Assembly: GCA_024220505.1 (NCBI GenBank)
Contig: JAKZZE010000008.1
Span: forward strand, 186,001 to 250,000
Length of the DNA: 64,000 bases
Direction: 5' to 3'
Source: Rhizopus arrhizus
Lineage: Eukaryota > Mucoromycota > Mucoromycetes > Mucorales > Rhizopodaceae
In this document: positions 8,997 to 19,873 of the stretch, piece by piece
How positions within the stretch are numbered: the stretch's first letter is position 1
Layout of the letters: each line of letters begins with the position of its first letter
Made by a program: the position numbers and the translations under genes
The notes under the pieces: generated by a model
The model's input: the letters and a program-made list of their open reading frames with translations, nothing else
What the model was told of the DNA's origin: nothing
The model's database searches: none

Positions 8997-10028
8997 TTAA
9001 TAACGAGTATGTCCCCCTTTAGCATTAATAACTGCTTTACAACGATCCGGCATACTATCTATATATCTTCTACACTCATCCACTGTAAAAGTATTCCATT
9101 CTTTTTCTATTCTTTCCCATAACTCATGTACTCCTTTAGCCTTAGTGTCATATACACTCAGCTTGAGTTTAAGGTGATGCCATACATGTTCAATAGGGTT
9201 TAAATCGGGACTTTGGGCTGGCCAGCTAAAGATATGATCACTCTTGAAGTTATTATCCACAAACCATTGCTTAGCAAGCTTCGAAGTGTGCTTGGGATCC
9301 TTATCTTGTTGAAAATAGATGTCCTCAGGATTGTATCCATAATACTTTAGGCTGTCCATAAGTGTAGTTTCCAAGATATTTACATAATCCACAGCTTTCA
9401 TAGTTCCGTCATGTATCCAACAAGCATATCCAGGGCCATCATAAGTAATACAACCCCATACCATGACACTTCCTTGGCCGCCTTTAACTGTAAGGTCTAA
9501 GTGATGAGGCTGCAATACATCGTCTGGTCGACTCCAGTAATACTTGCAACCGTCTGATCCGAAAACATTGACTTTAGTCTCATCACTAAACACCATACGC
9601 CTCCAGTCATCGGTTGTCCAGTCTTTGTGGGCCATAGCCCATGCTAAACGTCGTTCCTTGTGCTGTTTACTGAGCAGAGGCTTCTTCGCTTTGATTTTAG
9701 CTCTGAAGTTCATACTTTTAAGGAGCTTCAAGACTCCAGAATAACCAATAGTATATCCCAAACCATTCAGATATTGATGTACTGCTTTGGCTGTCTTGAA
9801 TTCACCCTTTATTACTTGTCTACGGATGTATGACTTGGTAGTTTCACCAATAGTTGCTCTTCTACCAGGGGCTGCCTTCATTCGATTTGGAAAAAACTTG
9901 TTCGCGTACCTACCTAAAGTTGACTTTTTCAATCCGGGAATGCGTTCCATAACTTGTTCATATGTCATATTACTAGCCAAAAGCATTTGGATTTGTTTCT
10001 GAACAGATTTGCTGATAGTAGGAGTCAT
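8997..10028 (-). CDS. Tc1/mariner transposase, DD37E type
   Basis: The protein of 343 residues from the ATG at 10028 has the usual Tc1 length; the frame is open upstream to 10139, but that extension is a hydrophobic stretch unlike transposases. The N-terminal third is a paired-like helix-turn-helix DNA-binding region. The RNase H-fold catalytic core has Asp in VFSDETKV, GSDGCKYYWSRPDD, Asp in QQDKDPKH and Glu in SPDLNPIEHVW. I count 37 residues between the second Asp and the Glu, longer than the 34 of classical Tc1. The C terminus ends ...NAKGGHTRY, as in the related broken copy at 5464-6486. It would cut and paste the element at TA sites in the nucleus. The frame has no stops and all catalytic residues are present. 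Confidence 0.93.
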   Translation of the reverse strand: MTPTISKSVQKQIQMLLASNMTYEQVMERIPGLKKSTLGRYANKFFPNRMKAAPGRRATIGETTKSYIRRQVIKGEFKTAKAVHQYLNGLGYTIGYSGVLKLLKSMNFRAKIKAKKPLLSKQHKERRLAWAMAHKDWTTDDWRRMVFSDETKVNVFGSDGCKYYWSRPDDVLQPHHLDLTVKGGQGSVMVWGCITYDGPGYACWIHDGTMKAVDYVNILETTLMDSLKYYGYNPEDIYFQQDKDPKHTSKLAKQWFVDNNFKSDHIFSWPAQSPDLNPIEHVWHHLKLKLSVYDTKAKGVHELWERIEKEWNTFTVDECRRYIDSMPDRCKAVINAKGGHTRY

Positions 10029-10230
10029 TTGATGCGGGACAAAGTCGTAAGAAGTGCAGTATATAAAGAGACTAAGAATAATGTAAAAAAAAAGAATAAC
10101 GTAAAGCTTTTTATACTTTACATTAAAGATATGAGTCATAGATTATCATAGATAAGACTGGTATATTAGTTCCGGTGATTTCTGATTGATAAGAAGGCGA
10201 TGTTTAGAACACATTGCAAAATAAGCAGGT

Positions 10231-10441
10231 AGCGGAAAAATTGTCCCAGTGCGGTGTTTTTTTTCTATTGCTGATTAACTCAGACTGTGTAATCTCCGAA
10301 CGATGGCTCTTTAATATTATGTAGCACGACGTGCGACCTTTCTAATGAGCATAAAACTAGTCACATAGCCTAAGAATTGGTCGAGTTACAGTGTCAAAAG
10401 TAAAAAATGTTGAAACACTGGGACAATTAGTCCACCCACTG
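10231..10441 (-). repeat. right 211-bp terminal inverted repeat
   Basis: Reverse complement of 8770-8980 with a few differences; followed by the TA duplication. Confidence 0.93.
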
Positions 10442-10730
10442 TATGTGTAAATACCACAATAAAGAAGAATTAACGAGACCGAATAATAATTCTAAAGTCG
10501 AATCCTTTTATTAAAGAAAGATTTCAAGGCTATTTATATTAGTTGAGCAAGACCTGAGATTAGATGACAAAAATAGTTACGACCGATATGATTTGACATG
10601 TACAAGAAAAATTTTATAGACTGATGTTAATAATCAACTGTTGAGATGAAAGTGAAACTTGGCTGTTTAGGGCAGTGATAATTACCAGGTTCTATTCTTA
10701 TTCAAACTCATTTGTGTTGTATCCACACAA
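10442..10730. other. non-coding, possible minus-oriented LTR relic
   Basis: No ORF. A stretch near 10505-10545 has TTTTATTA followed by a reverse-complement TATA box, as in the LTRs elsewhere in the window, but no second copy was found. Confidence 0.3.
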
Positions 10731-10945
10731 CTAGTAAAGTGAACATTCATGGATAAACGAGAGATCTCCGCAATAGCCAACTCTGCCCTGTTGTCTCTAT
10801 TGGCGTTCCCACGACTATATCGGAACCTGATTATAACAACGGCAGTTCAATCCAACCTTATTCGATAATTATCGTTAGATCAATAATTTATCTACTTCAT
10901 TGTCCTTTGATTCGTCAAGAAGACAGCGGCTATTGATTATCCACT
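10731..10945 (+). repeat. dispersed repeat (LTR/U3-like), copy 1
   Basis: Starts TGTTGTATCCACACAAC and is alignable over about 215 bases with 33731-33942, with roughly one change in ten and a 30-base segment present only here. It lies upstream of a TATA-like motif (TATAAATAG at 11032) and the gag-like ORF at 11161, so it is probably the promoter end of that element's terminal repeat. The element end near 11140 (AAAACA) is a guess. Confidence 0.6.
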
Positions 10946-11160
10946 ATCTTTCCTTTATCTTCCCATCCTTCCCACATTATTCTTTTAACCGATCAATTGA
11001 AATAGCGGTAAAGATCCAGACATCCAAAAAGTATAAATAGCCTCAAATGTTTTTATTAATAAACCAACATATAATCTTTAGTTTCACAACTATTGTCTTT
11101 TTTAGTTTTTGTCTCTTATTTTAATACTTGGCAAAACAATTTGTAAAGATTTAGTCCAGA

Positions 11161-11853
11161 ATGATAAGACTGTATCTTATTGACATGTCAAAGCATGACA
11201 ATACCCACGACGACTGGACAGTCGCAGAGGAAATCAACGAGTCTCTTGTGCCAAAACTCAAACAACATACGGTAGAAACGAACCAACTGGTCTCCTCCAT
11301 TTACAAGGGAACAGAAATCATACGAACCCTTGGAAGAGGAGCAACAGAAATTTTTGAGCAACTCCCAACCATTAAGGAAGGAGAAATTTCTGGAGAAGAG
11401 GCCCACACAATATTGGAAGAAGCTTTTGAAAGTGCAAAACGACTATCAATTTTCGCTTGGGCCCAAGGAAAACAACAAGATAATGAAGCAAGAGAATTCG
11501 CTCTCAAAGCCCTCCGCCTTCCAACGAGTCGCAAACACTTGGAAACAAAAGAGACAGGAAGAAAAGAGGCTTGCAGTTCAGAATTCATTGAACAATACAA
11601 TGAAGCTCGCTTCCAACAGTCAATATTACGTTCAGCCACCACTACCAATGCCTATGGAAACGGTAGAGGAGGTTATAACAACAATCACCAACAACATTCT
11701 CGTGGAGGAAGAGGTTTTTATAGAGGAGGAAAAAACTATTTTTGGGGAAGGGGACGTGGGAACACAGCATACCAACAAGGACAACATTCTCACGCTTACC
11801 AACAATCTCAACAACTGTATCAACCACGAGGAGAGACCGACAAGAGTCAATAA
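11161..11853 (+). CDS. retroelement Gag-like protein with RGG-rich tail
   Basis: 230 residues from the ATG at 11161; the ATG at 11185 (MSKHDNTHDDW) is an equally good start. The N-terminal two thirds are acidic and helical. The C-terminal third (from about residue 160) is rich in Gly, Arg, Asn and Gln with repeated RGG and GRG motifs, an RNA-binding composition typical of Gag proteins of DIRS-type elements. No zinc knuckle is seen. The ORF follows an LTR-like leader and is followed, one base after its stop, by a 15-base motif that recurs inverted next to the DIRS-type pol remnant at 18101. No pol follows here, so the element is a fragment. Assignment to DIRS is inference from composition and that shared motif. 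Confidence 0.6.
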   Translation: MIRLYLIDMSKHDNTHDDWTVAEEINESLVPKLKQHTVETNQLVSSIYKGTEIIRTLGRGATEIFEQLPTIKEGEISGEEAHTILEEAFESAKRLSIFAWAQGKQQDNEAREFALKALRLPTSRKHLETKETGRKEACSSEFIEQYNEARFQQSILRSATTTNAYGNGRGGYNNNHQQHSRGGRGFYRGGKNYFWGRGRGNTAYQQGQHSHAYQQSQQLYQPRGETDKSQ

Positions 11854-11868
11854 TCACTACGGCGCAAA
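11854..11868 (+). repeat. 15-bp motif inverted at 18086-18100
   Basis: TCACTACGGCGCAAA here is the exact reverse complement of 18086-18100. Neighbouring short words (CTTGTAGA, TCTCCGCATT) also recur inverted there. It resembles the relation between terminal and internal complementary repeats of DIRS elements. Confidence 0.7.
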
Positions 11869-11934
11869 AAATCTCCGCATTTCGCTTCTTGTAGACGCAG
11901 ATTAGCAAAATAAAAATGCTAAAAATGTCGAATT

Positions 11935-12126
11935 TAGCAAAATTTAAAGCGAAATTGGAGTAACATTGGAATAAATATAATGCTACATGAACTCTCATAC
12001 GCTTTCACATAATAATTTAATTGGATGAGGCAGGTTTTAGCAAAGTTTAAAGCAAAATTGGAGTAAATCTAATGCTACATGAACTCTCAAACGCTTTCAC
12101 ATAACAATTTAATTGGATGAGGCAGA
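11935..12126 (+). repeat. tandem duplication of about 95 bp
   Basis: Two adjacent units, each starting AGCAAA and ending GGATGAGGCAG, align over their whole length apart from about ten bases extra in the first unit and scattered substitutions. No coding potential. Confidence 0.85.
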
Positions 12127-12324
12127 CATTTGCTGTTCTGTATATAAGCAGAGTATGGCTATGTTTAAGCAATTATGTCCAGTAAAATGGGTAGGTTTAT
12201 TATTGTATAGGGCAGTATAAATGGACAAATTTAAATGATTTAATAATACGATGCTTTATTTATTATATTATACTATTCATTTAATATACATTTGAATAAA
12301 AAAAAAAGTAATAACAAAAAAAAG

Positions 12325-12494
12325 GGAATAATAAAAGAAAAGGAATAATAAAAGAAAAGGAATAATAAAAGAAAAGGAATGATAAAAGAAAAGGAATGAT
12401 AAAAGAAAAGGAATGATAAAAGAAAAGGAATAATAAAAGAAAAGGAATAATAAAAGAAAAGGAATAATAAAAGAAAAGGAATGATAAAAGAAAA
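12325..12494. repeat. 17-bp minisatellite, ten units in two variants
   Basis: Ten exact units of GGAATnATAAAAGAAAA follow head to tail. The variable base is A or G, and the order is AAA GGG AAA G. Because 17 is not a multiple of three, all three minus-strand frames stay open and encode the same hydrophobic 17-residue repeat; I regard these ORFs as artefacts of composition. Confidence 0.95.
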
Positions 12495-12593
12495 GGAATA
12501 CAGAATGAACAGATCCAATACAATCGTACGTCATTACTTACCTGTCCTCGACAATATTCAATGCAACCCATTTAGCAGATTTAATTACTTTCA

Positions 12594-12630
12594 ACAATCT
12601 ACATTGCAATCTACATTGCAATCTACATTC
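12594..12630. repeat. 12-bp tandem repeat, three units
   Basis: CAATCTACATTG is repeated three times, the last one incomplete. Confidence 0.85.
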
Positions 12631-13822
12631 AACAGAATAATTAATATTTAAACATATGCAATTTTATTTCTATTTACCAAAATTGTTTTCCTTTTTTTTT
12701 TTTTATCACATGATGGATAATTGTCTTATACAACCATTGTTACTTTTCCTCAAGTCCGTGCGCCTATGCTTTATTGGGTTTCATAATACTCTATCATCAT
12801 TGCTGTTATCGTTAATATCATCACAGTCGCTTCATACAAAATCCACATTGCAAAATAAAACAAAGTATTAAAATCTAATAAATAAGAAACATCAGTTAAG
12901 AAAAATAACAAGCAAACAAATTATACCTTTTGTCTTGTTCAAACATACTATCTATACAATATGTTGTTGGTTAAGGTTCAATTTATCTGAAGCAGCATAG
13001 AGTATAATTTTACCTAATATCAACAGCATACACAATATGAAACAACACACCAAGCATAGTATACAAAAGCAGAGGATGAATAGTTGCGACAAACTGGTCT
13101 ACAGCATGATAGAGTATTGATTATACAGCTAGGTTGTACACTACATATAGAGTCAGTAAGGTGTCAAGGTAAGGAGCGGAAAGGAATACAAATAATGATA
13201 TAAAGAAGAGCAAGGGTCGTTGCAAGTTGTAATGTAGCCATAACTAAGTTTTCTTTTCATTAGTGAACCATTCGTTAAAAACATCTTGTTTGACTAAAGC
13301 TCTCGCAATATTTGAAATAAAAGAATACTAGAGCTTACTATAAGCAAAGATAAAAAGAAATGGTTAAAAGGAATACAACATTCAATAACTTCATACCCAT
13401 GCAACATAATTGTTTTTTTTTTTTTTTCATTTGTAATGCGTTGACTGTTTGAGCTGATTTAGTTTTAGCTATTTTGTTTTCAAAACATGGTGCATATCAG
13501 CAATAACTAAAAGTATCAAAAACTGTTAACAAAGTAGAGTAATAATGAATATACGAAGAAAAAAAAAAAAAAAAAAAAAAAAAGAAGAGCCATGAAAAAA
13601 ATAAAAAATAAAATAATGCTTTAAAATCCATGCAAGTTTATTTCATATAATTAACGTCATAGGACCAATGGCATTGAAGAATAATAGCTAAGCTATATAA
13701 AAAAGTACTAACATTACCATCATGAAGATCTTGTCATGTCAAGACAATTCTAAACGACATTTAACAAATAATAGCAGAATTTATTTAACAAAAGATAAAG
13801 CAATAAAAAGAAAAAGAAACAA
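12631..13822. other. intergenic, no gene seen
   Basis: AT-rich DNA with homopolymer tracts (T run near 13410; A run at about 13560-13583). Short open frames here lack start context and protein-like composition. Confidence 0.6.
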
Positions 13823-14942
13823 TTATATTCTTCTCTTTTTATTTTGACGACGAGAAGTAGGACGAGTGCCAGAACGGGTACGACCAGAAGGAGAAGGAGG
13901 GAGAGGAGAAACAGCAGAGGACGAGAAGGTAGTTGCGGAAGTTGTACTAAAGTTAATAAAAATTAATCGTTACAATGATAGAGTATATTTGTTTTTAAAA
14001 TTAAACATACATGCTAACTTCATTGCTATTTCCTTGTTCTAATTCGCTGGAGGCATCAAGATCAGGAAGTAATTCAAGATCAAAATTTTCCTCAGGATGT
14101 ATATCATCTATTTGCTCTGTTATCAAGGTGTTTGGCTCTACTACGTTATTTGCAGCGTCTGGTTGTTGATTTTTTAACTAATATGAACATAATGAGTAAT
14201 CAAATGAACGGTTTTGTATAAAAAGAATACCTTTTTGTTGTAATAATTATTGTATGACTTTGCTAACAAAACTCGAGCTCCCCAGCTGTTATTGCATCTA
14301 TTTAAAGGAATATTTGCTCGTAAAGCAAGTTCTTCAAGCTCTGTGTATGCTGCATTTTTATAAACAACAGGAATATCCTTCCATGATAGCTTGTTTTTAT
14401 CGATATGAGCATCGGCAAGAAGCTTATTGCTTAAGCTCGTACAAACAACTTGTGTGAACCTATTTAGTTGAGAGTGGTATCTTTTGGTTAATAGTGCTTT
14501 CTGATCCAATGTTTCATCAGAATCCTCTGATTTACCTACAAGGTCCAGTGTTTCTCTTAAGAACGCGTCTATGCAGGCTGCGTTACCATGTCGTCCATCA
14601 CCCAAGCTTGTTGGGAACCTTGGAACATCTCTACGAACGATGTCAAAAGCTAGTTGATTAAATTGAGGAGGTGCTGGTTGGTAAATAGCTGCTGTAATGT
14701 ATTTTAAGTAAAAAACATCCCAATTAACCCACTTCCTTTTTTTTTTCTTTTTTTTTTTTACCTTGTGAAGCAGGATAGCTTGTACGAGCGTTTCGCTCAA
14801 TCATCAGCTTCAAGTCGGCCATTTGTTGCCGAACCTCATCTTTCCAGGCTTCGAATTCGCTTCTGAATTCGCTTCTGAAAGCGTCGACTGTTCTTCGATA
14901 GTTTCGGATTTCGTAAACAATTTGATCAACGTTGTAAGGCAT
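13823..14942 (-). CDS. unknown protein with coiled coil and basic C-terminal tail
   Basis: I do not recognise the family. Four exons (14942-14762, 14691-14231, 14177-14011, 13946-13823) joined at GT..AG introns give an open frame of 310 residues. Residues about 15-50 form a charged predicted coiled coil (FRSEFRSEFEAWKDEVRQQM and on). The middle (about 60-210) is a compact, moderately hydrophobic domain with conserved-looking Trp, Cys and Arg positions. A Glu/Asp-rich linker follows, then a Ser/Pro/Thr-rich tail ending in an Arg/Lys cluster (TSRRQNKKRRI) that would suit nuclear import or nucleic-acid binding. It lies alone among transposons. It could be a lineage-specific host gene or a domesticated or accessory ORF of a mobile element. 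The spliced structure and clean frame argue that it is expressed. Confidence 0.7.
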
Positions 14943-16889
14943 AGCAAAAAGATGTAAAATTTAAAAAATATTAGTTTGATGGAATCAAAATAAACAATGA
15001 TTATATAACTGCCTAGAGTTTATATACTTTTCATTGTCTATGCATTAACGAATGTACCGCGGAATGCCGACTAAATGTTACGCGGTATTTTGTTCTTGCC
15101 CCTTAATCATTTGTTCAACTAGCCAAGGGATATCCACATTTCTACTGATAAAATTGTTTAATGTAAACAATGTGCTTAGCTACTCTTTGATTACATTTGC
15201 AGCAAGGCACATGGTAACAAAGAGAAAGATGCTACGGATATACTCCAAAAATAAAAGATGTAGACTGTCGTATCCCAACATACTATAAACATGATTCATA
15301 TTCAATTTACAAGAAATCAGAGTAGTGAATGCTTTACAAAGATTTATTACAGTCTTTTCTCTATTATTTAGTCATAACTAATTCCACTCCTTTAACTCAA
15401 TACAAGTTGTTTTAATATAGTTCCTGATGCAATGAGACATAAATGAAAAATAGATCTACTTAAATAATTATAAACAGTCCACTTGCATAACTAGGAATAG
15501 GTCTTCCTACTAAAATTTTTTCATGCTAGATCTGCAGCTATAATTAATTAAAATATTTTGAAAAGGATGTAGATACCAGATACAATAATATTAAATAAAA
15601 ATATAATTTTTTTAAGTCTCGTTGAATTTTATAGTCTTTTTATTCTTACGAGATAACACATAGACTGATATTAATAAAACCAATAAAAATACGCTTTAAT
15701 ACTTTGTGAGCTTGCTGTTATCTATATGACTTCTATAAACCCTATTATTAATTGAAGAAAAGTATATTCTGTAGCTATAATCAATTGAAATGTGTTGTGT
15801 ATGGTATCTTTAATCAATTACTGTATTAAGGAGAAGTTACCTTTTTAGTTTGTAGTATGCTTGATAAAAAATATCACCATTCCGTGTAAGATATTCATAA
15901 GAAATATCGCTTACAGATATTTTATACTATAATAGAAATTTGAAAAGAAAATTCAAAAACCATTTACATGATAATTTTAAAAGAAACATAATACTATGAC
16001 ATGTTCTTCTTAAAGTTGTAATCATTACATTGTGCATAAGCGGTCAATAGTCAAAGAGAAGAAACTACAGTGTGTAATTTTCTCAAGAGATAAGATTTAA
16101 TGTTCTAACCTCATTTGTTTTATTGTTTTTATACCGACTTTAAACGACATACTATAAACAACTCTAATCATTTCTAAGCTACAAGATGTCTAGGCCAACT
16201 TTGTTATTAATCTTAGATCATAATGTTCATTTACATTGTAATATTTATTATCGGTACTCATGTTAAGAATTTAAGGAGTTGATATTTGTATATATTACTA
16301 CATCAGACTATACACAGCAGTTTTAGGTGACAAATACTAACAGATTTATTATTGTTTTTTATTTTTTTTTAAAAAAATATAGCGAAATAAAAGAAAAATG
16401 AGCTTTTTACTTAACTCTAGTCTAGATAGCAATTGTCTCTGATACCAACAATTCTATATTAACCTCTGCTTTTTCTATAAGTACTTGTATTCTAGTATTA
16501 TATTTTCTATACTGAAGGCTATCTGCTATTTACATTTATAAATTGTAAGATATCAACCAACGTTTGTTTACGCCCTATATTAATTTCCACGTTTTGTTTT
16601 TAGTTATTTTTTTTTGGTTTTTACCTACTATGTTCCAAAAATAGCAATGCACATGTATTAGATATACGGATCATCTCTAATAATCAGCAATACCCCATAC
16701 AGAACCATTGACTAATTAGGTAGATTTAGTCAACTAAAGCCAGATAGGCATCCTCAGGAACCATAATCTTCATCTGATTTCTACAATAAATACTTCGTAC
16801 TCTTATTAATTTCGATTTAAACAATAGTACACTGAGAAGTATAGATACCTTTAATTATTATCATCTGCTCTTCATCTCTCTCTCTCTCT

Positions 16890-16943
<54 letters not shown>

Positions 16944-18085
16944 CTTTTATAATTATTATTTTTGAAATTCAGTTTATTTAATTCATGATTACAACAATTG
17001 TTAGGTCTATCGTTCTTTAGTAGTCAAACAGATTGAATTCCTTTGGTTTCAGTTAAACTGACTATAACAGAGAAAAAGTATAATAACAAAGGACAGCCTA
17101 CTCAAATCAATATTTTTACCCAATGAGGAAGTAATTTATAAACAAATTACTTTATTGTATATGGTCTGAATTTGATAATAGTTTATACAACTCTTTTTTA
17201 TATCTATTACGCATTTATATTCTTCAGTTTATTTCTCCATATTTAATACAAAAAAATAAAGATTCACAACTATGACAAATCACTCTCAGTTTAATTAACA
17301 TAAAATGTTTGTAATGTAATTTGACTAGTAAAAGTATAATGAAGCAGTACTACAATTAGATACAAAGAAAAGTTACAGCAATCAAAAAATATCTTGTTTA
17401 AATTTGCTAAAATAAATAGAACTAACGGTACAAGTGCATTACTGACTTTTTGCCATAATGCTTACATGTCTTCTTTTTCACATTTTAAGTTTCCATTAAA
17501 AACATATCAGCTAGAGCACAAGATGTGGAAGTGGTTTAAGATACGACAATTGACAGAGGCATAAAAAAACGTAAGCTTTGTTCTTTTTTTTTTATATTTT
17601 TGATAGCAATGGAGTTATAAGTTGTCTCTTTCTTTGTTGTTGCAAATTATCTATTCTAAAAACAACCACAAAATATAGTTCAAGAAAGAAACAAAAAAGA
17701 GAGTCGCAGAACGTTTTTTTTTTAAAAAATAAAAAATTGTACACAATCTACTTTCTTTGTAATTGCTTAAAAAAACTAATGAAAAGGAATCTTTTTTACG
17801 ATCATTACAATCATAATGCAGAAAAATGCAAGTTGTATAATATCGGTTCGTTATGTCTTTTAACAGCAAAACTCAGGTTTTATAAAGTTTAAAAAGTGAT
17901 TTTGCCAAGTAGATCCAGCCCATTTCAACATTTACCTGCAAAAAAAAAAAAAAAGTGGAGCAATAAAAATGAATGGAGCGTTTTAAAAAAAATGCGGAGA
18001 ACAACCAAAAAATAAACTCAAAAATACACCAGAAGCACTGTAAAAAAATGCTACAAGCAGTATTCGTATTCTTCTACAAGCATTC
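14943..18085. other. long non-coding AT-rich stretch
   Basis: Over 3 kb with no supportable gene. It contains a (CT)n run followed by a T tract of about 50 bases (16876-16943), further homopolymers, and random short ORFs rich in Lys, Asn, Phe and Tyr. No LTR, inverted repeat or tRNA-like clover leaf was recognised by eye. Confidence 0.6.
16876..16943. repeat. (CT)n and poly(T) tract
   Basis: A CT dinucleotide run leads directly into about 50 consecutive T residues. Confidence 0.9.
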
Positions 18086-18100
18086 TTTGCGCCGTAGTGA
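18086..18100 (-). repeat. inverted copy of the 15-bp motif of 11854-11868
   Basis: Exact reverse complement, directly before the open part of the DIRS-type pol remnant. Confidence 0.7.
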
Positions 18101-18377
18101 ATCGTAGAGAACTCGTGCTCTACTCCCCCTACACCAAAACAACTCAATCTGAAGACCCAATCATTAACACCATCATCCACCAAAGACTACACCATTCCCA
18201 AAGATGGTATCATTCCGGGAGGGAGACTAAACAAATTCATCAATTATTGGAAACAGACGACGAAACACCCTTGGCCTTTATCAGTAATTCAAGAGGGTTA
18301 CAAAATACAATTTGCACGGCGACCAATTCCGTGGCACAATCGAATAACACCAATGCCACCAGAAGACCAATCACATG

Positions 18378-18838
18378 TGTTTTAATCGCAAGATTAAATA
18401 AAAAATTAAACAAAAAAACAATAGCAGCAATATAAAATTAAAATCCTTCTTTATTGCAGATTTCTTTATATTGCGAAAAGGCCTCGCTTTATGGATCAAA
18501 AGTTGGCATCTATTTATATTCTTTGTGAGCGTAGATATAAAAGATATAGACTCGGTCACGATGTCGTGCTGAAGAACCAATGATTAAGCTAAAGCTTGTC
18601 GATGTTCTAATATATGCATCTGAAATTGAACAGTAGAAATAATAACCAGCCAATTAACTTTGATCTAATTACTTTTGGGGTTGACAATTGATTAGACACC
18701 TTAGGATGACAGATACTGATCTTATTGTTCTAAATTTGGAAAAGTGTGGAATTGTTCAATCATAGTTTAATCTTTTTGTGTATCGTTATTTATTTTAATA
18801 CAACTGATATCATATAGAAAATAACTATGTTTACAACA
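18378..18838 (-). mobile_element. solo LTR, 461 bp, copy 2
   Basis: Same family and orientation as 7876-8336, with one base difference noticed. Flanked by exact five-base duplications ACATG (18373-18377 and 18839-18843) inside the DIRS-type pol frame. TG..CA borders; the minus strand has TATA-like and AATAAA signals. Confidence 0.93.
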
Positions 18839-19043
18839 ACATGTAAACGTAGCAATCGATCAATTTCTAGCAGGAGGAATGATAGAAGTATCACCATCTC
18901 AAAATCGAAATTTCCTGTCAAAATTCTTTACCATTCAAGAAAAAACAAAAAGAATACCTATTTTAGATTGTCAAAACCTAAACAAATTTATTCAGGTGGA
19001 ACATTTCAAGATGGAGGGAGTCCCAGCTTTGAGAGAAATCATC

Positions 19044-19048
19044 GAGCC
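19044..19048. repeat. target-site duplication GAGCC, left
   Basis: Identical to 25478-25482 on the other side of the chromovirus. Confidence 0.95.
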
Positions 19049-19708
19049 TGTTTAGGATAGGGGAGTTTTAGGTAAATATAATATAGCAATCAAAGATAAA
19101 GAAATACTGTTAGAACTTGGTATCTCTTTATTAAGTTAAGATAACTATTATTTTATCAAAATAAATTCTACATGTAAAAAGTGAGAGTATTTATAGACAT
19201 GATACGGATAAAGAATTAGGACAGATTTATAATCAACTTGACAGAATAGATGATTACGATTTCTAATTATTAGTTTAGCCTGTTCCTAGCTTGTATTGTC
19301 AATTATGCTATTGGGATGGTTTCAGATAACTCTGGATAAAGACTATTTAAGGAGACGGTACGGATGAATATAATGACCTTTAGTTCCGTGATTGGATATC
19401 ATTGCTAACAATAATATCTCAGTCAGGATAAATGTTTTCATGACTAATGATGATCCGGTAAGTAATCGTCATTCCTTATTCAACATGCTCATACTATCAC
19501 TAAACTATATTACAACCATGTCATCTTATTTGACTATGTGAAGTAAATATGAATAAAGCTTAATATAAAAATCTAATCAAAGTATTTTATTGATCTGTGT
19601 TGGGAATAATGTTATAAATGATTCCAAGTTATGTCAACATATTATTCAGGATCATATCTGATTCCTTTTACTAAAATAAAGTGACTATAATCTTATGTAT
19701 CCTTAACA
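19049..19708 (-). repeat. 3' LTR of the chromovirus, 660 bp
   Basis: Identical by eye to 24818-25477. In element sense a TATA box-like motif (near 19195) precedes AATAAA (near 19131), marking U3-R-U5 order. Confidence 0.95.
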
Positions 19709-19722
19709 TTATCCTCCACCAG
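19709..19722 (-). other. polypurine tract next to 3' LTR
   Basis: In element sense CTGGTGGAGGATAA directly precedes the LTR start TGTTAAGG. It is the expected primer for plus-strand DNA synthesis. Confidence 0.75.
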
Positions 19723-19873
19723 ATTCAACAACACCTTGTTGATTCGGCATAAAAGTGAATAGGTATGCGTTATGAAATGTCTAATCAATTTGGTAGATCA
19801 TTTTCATGCTAAATTGCGGATAATTTACCGTGACTATCTTTGTCCGTTTTTCTTTTCTTTTTTTTTTTTTTTA

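Larger units (their letters stand above)
8770..10441 (-). mobile_element. Tc1/mariner DNA transposon with intact transposase and 211-bp TIRs
   Basis: The 1672-bp element is flanked by TA (8768-8769 and 10442-10443) and bounded by long inverted repeats of 211 bp (8770-8980 and 10231-10441), starting CAGTGGGTGG. The repeats differ at only a handful of positions. Within each repeat the core AATTGTCCCAGTG occurs near the outer end and again inverted at the inner end, giving a paired binding-site layout like the IR/DR arrangement of other Tc1 elements. The single ORF is uninterrupted, so this copy may be autonomous. Confidence 0.95.

Noticed and set aside
11330..11905. Second open frame overlapping the gag-like ORF
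   Set aside because: The other frame has the RGG-rich tail and domain-like composition; this one looks like its shadow.
12273..12571. Three overlapping minus-strand ORFs encoding Phe/Leu/Ile-rich repeats
   Set aside because: They are a by-product of the 17-bp minisatellite, whose period keeps every frame open; no start context or conservation.
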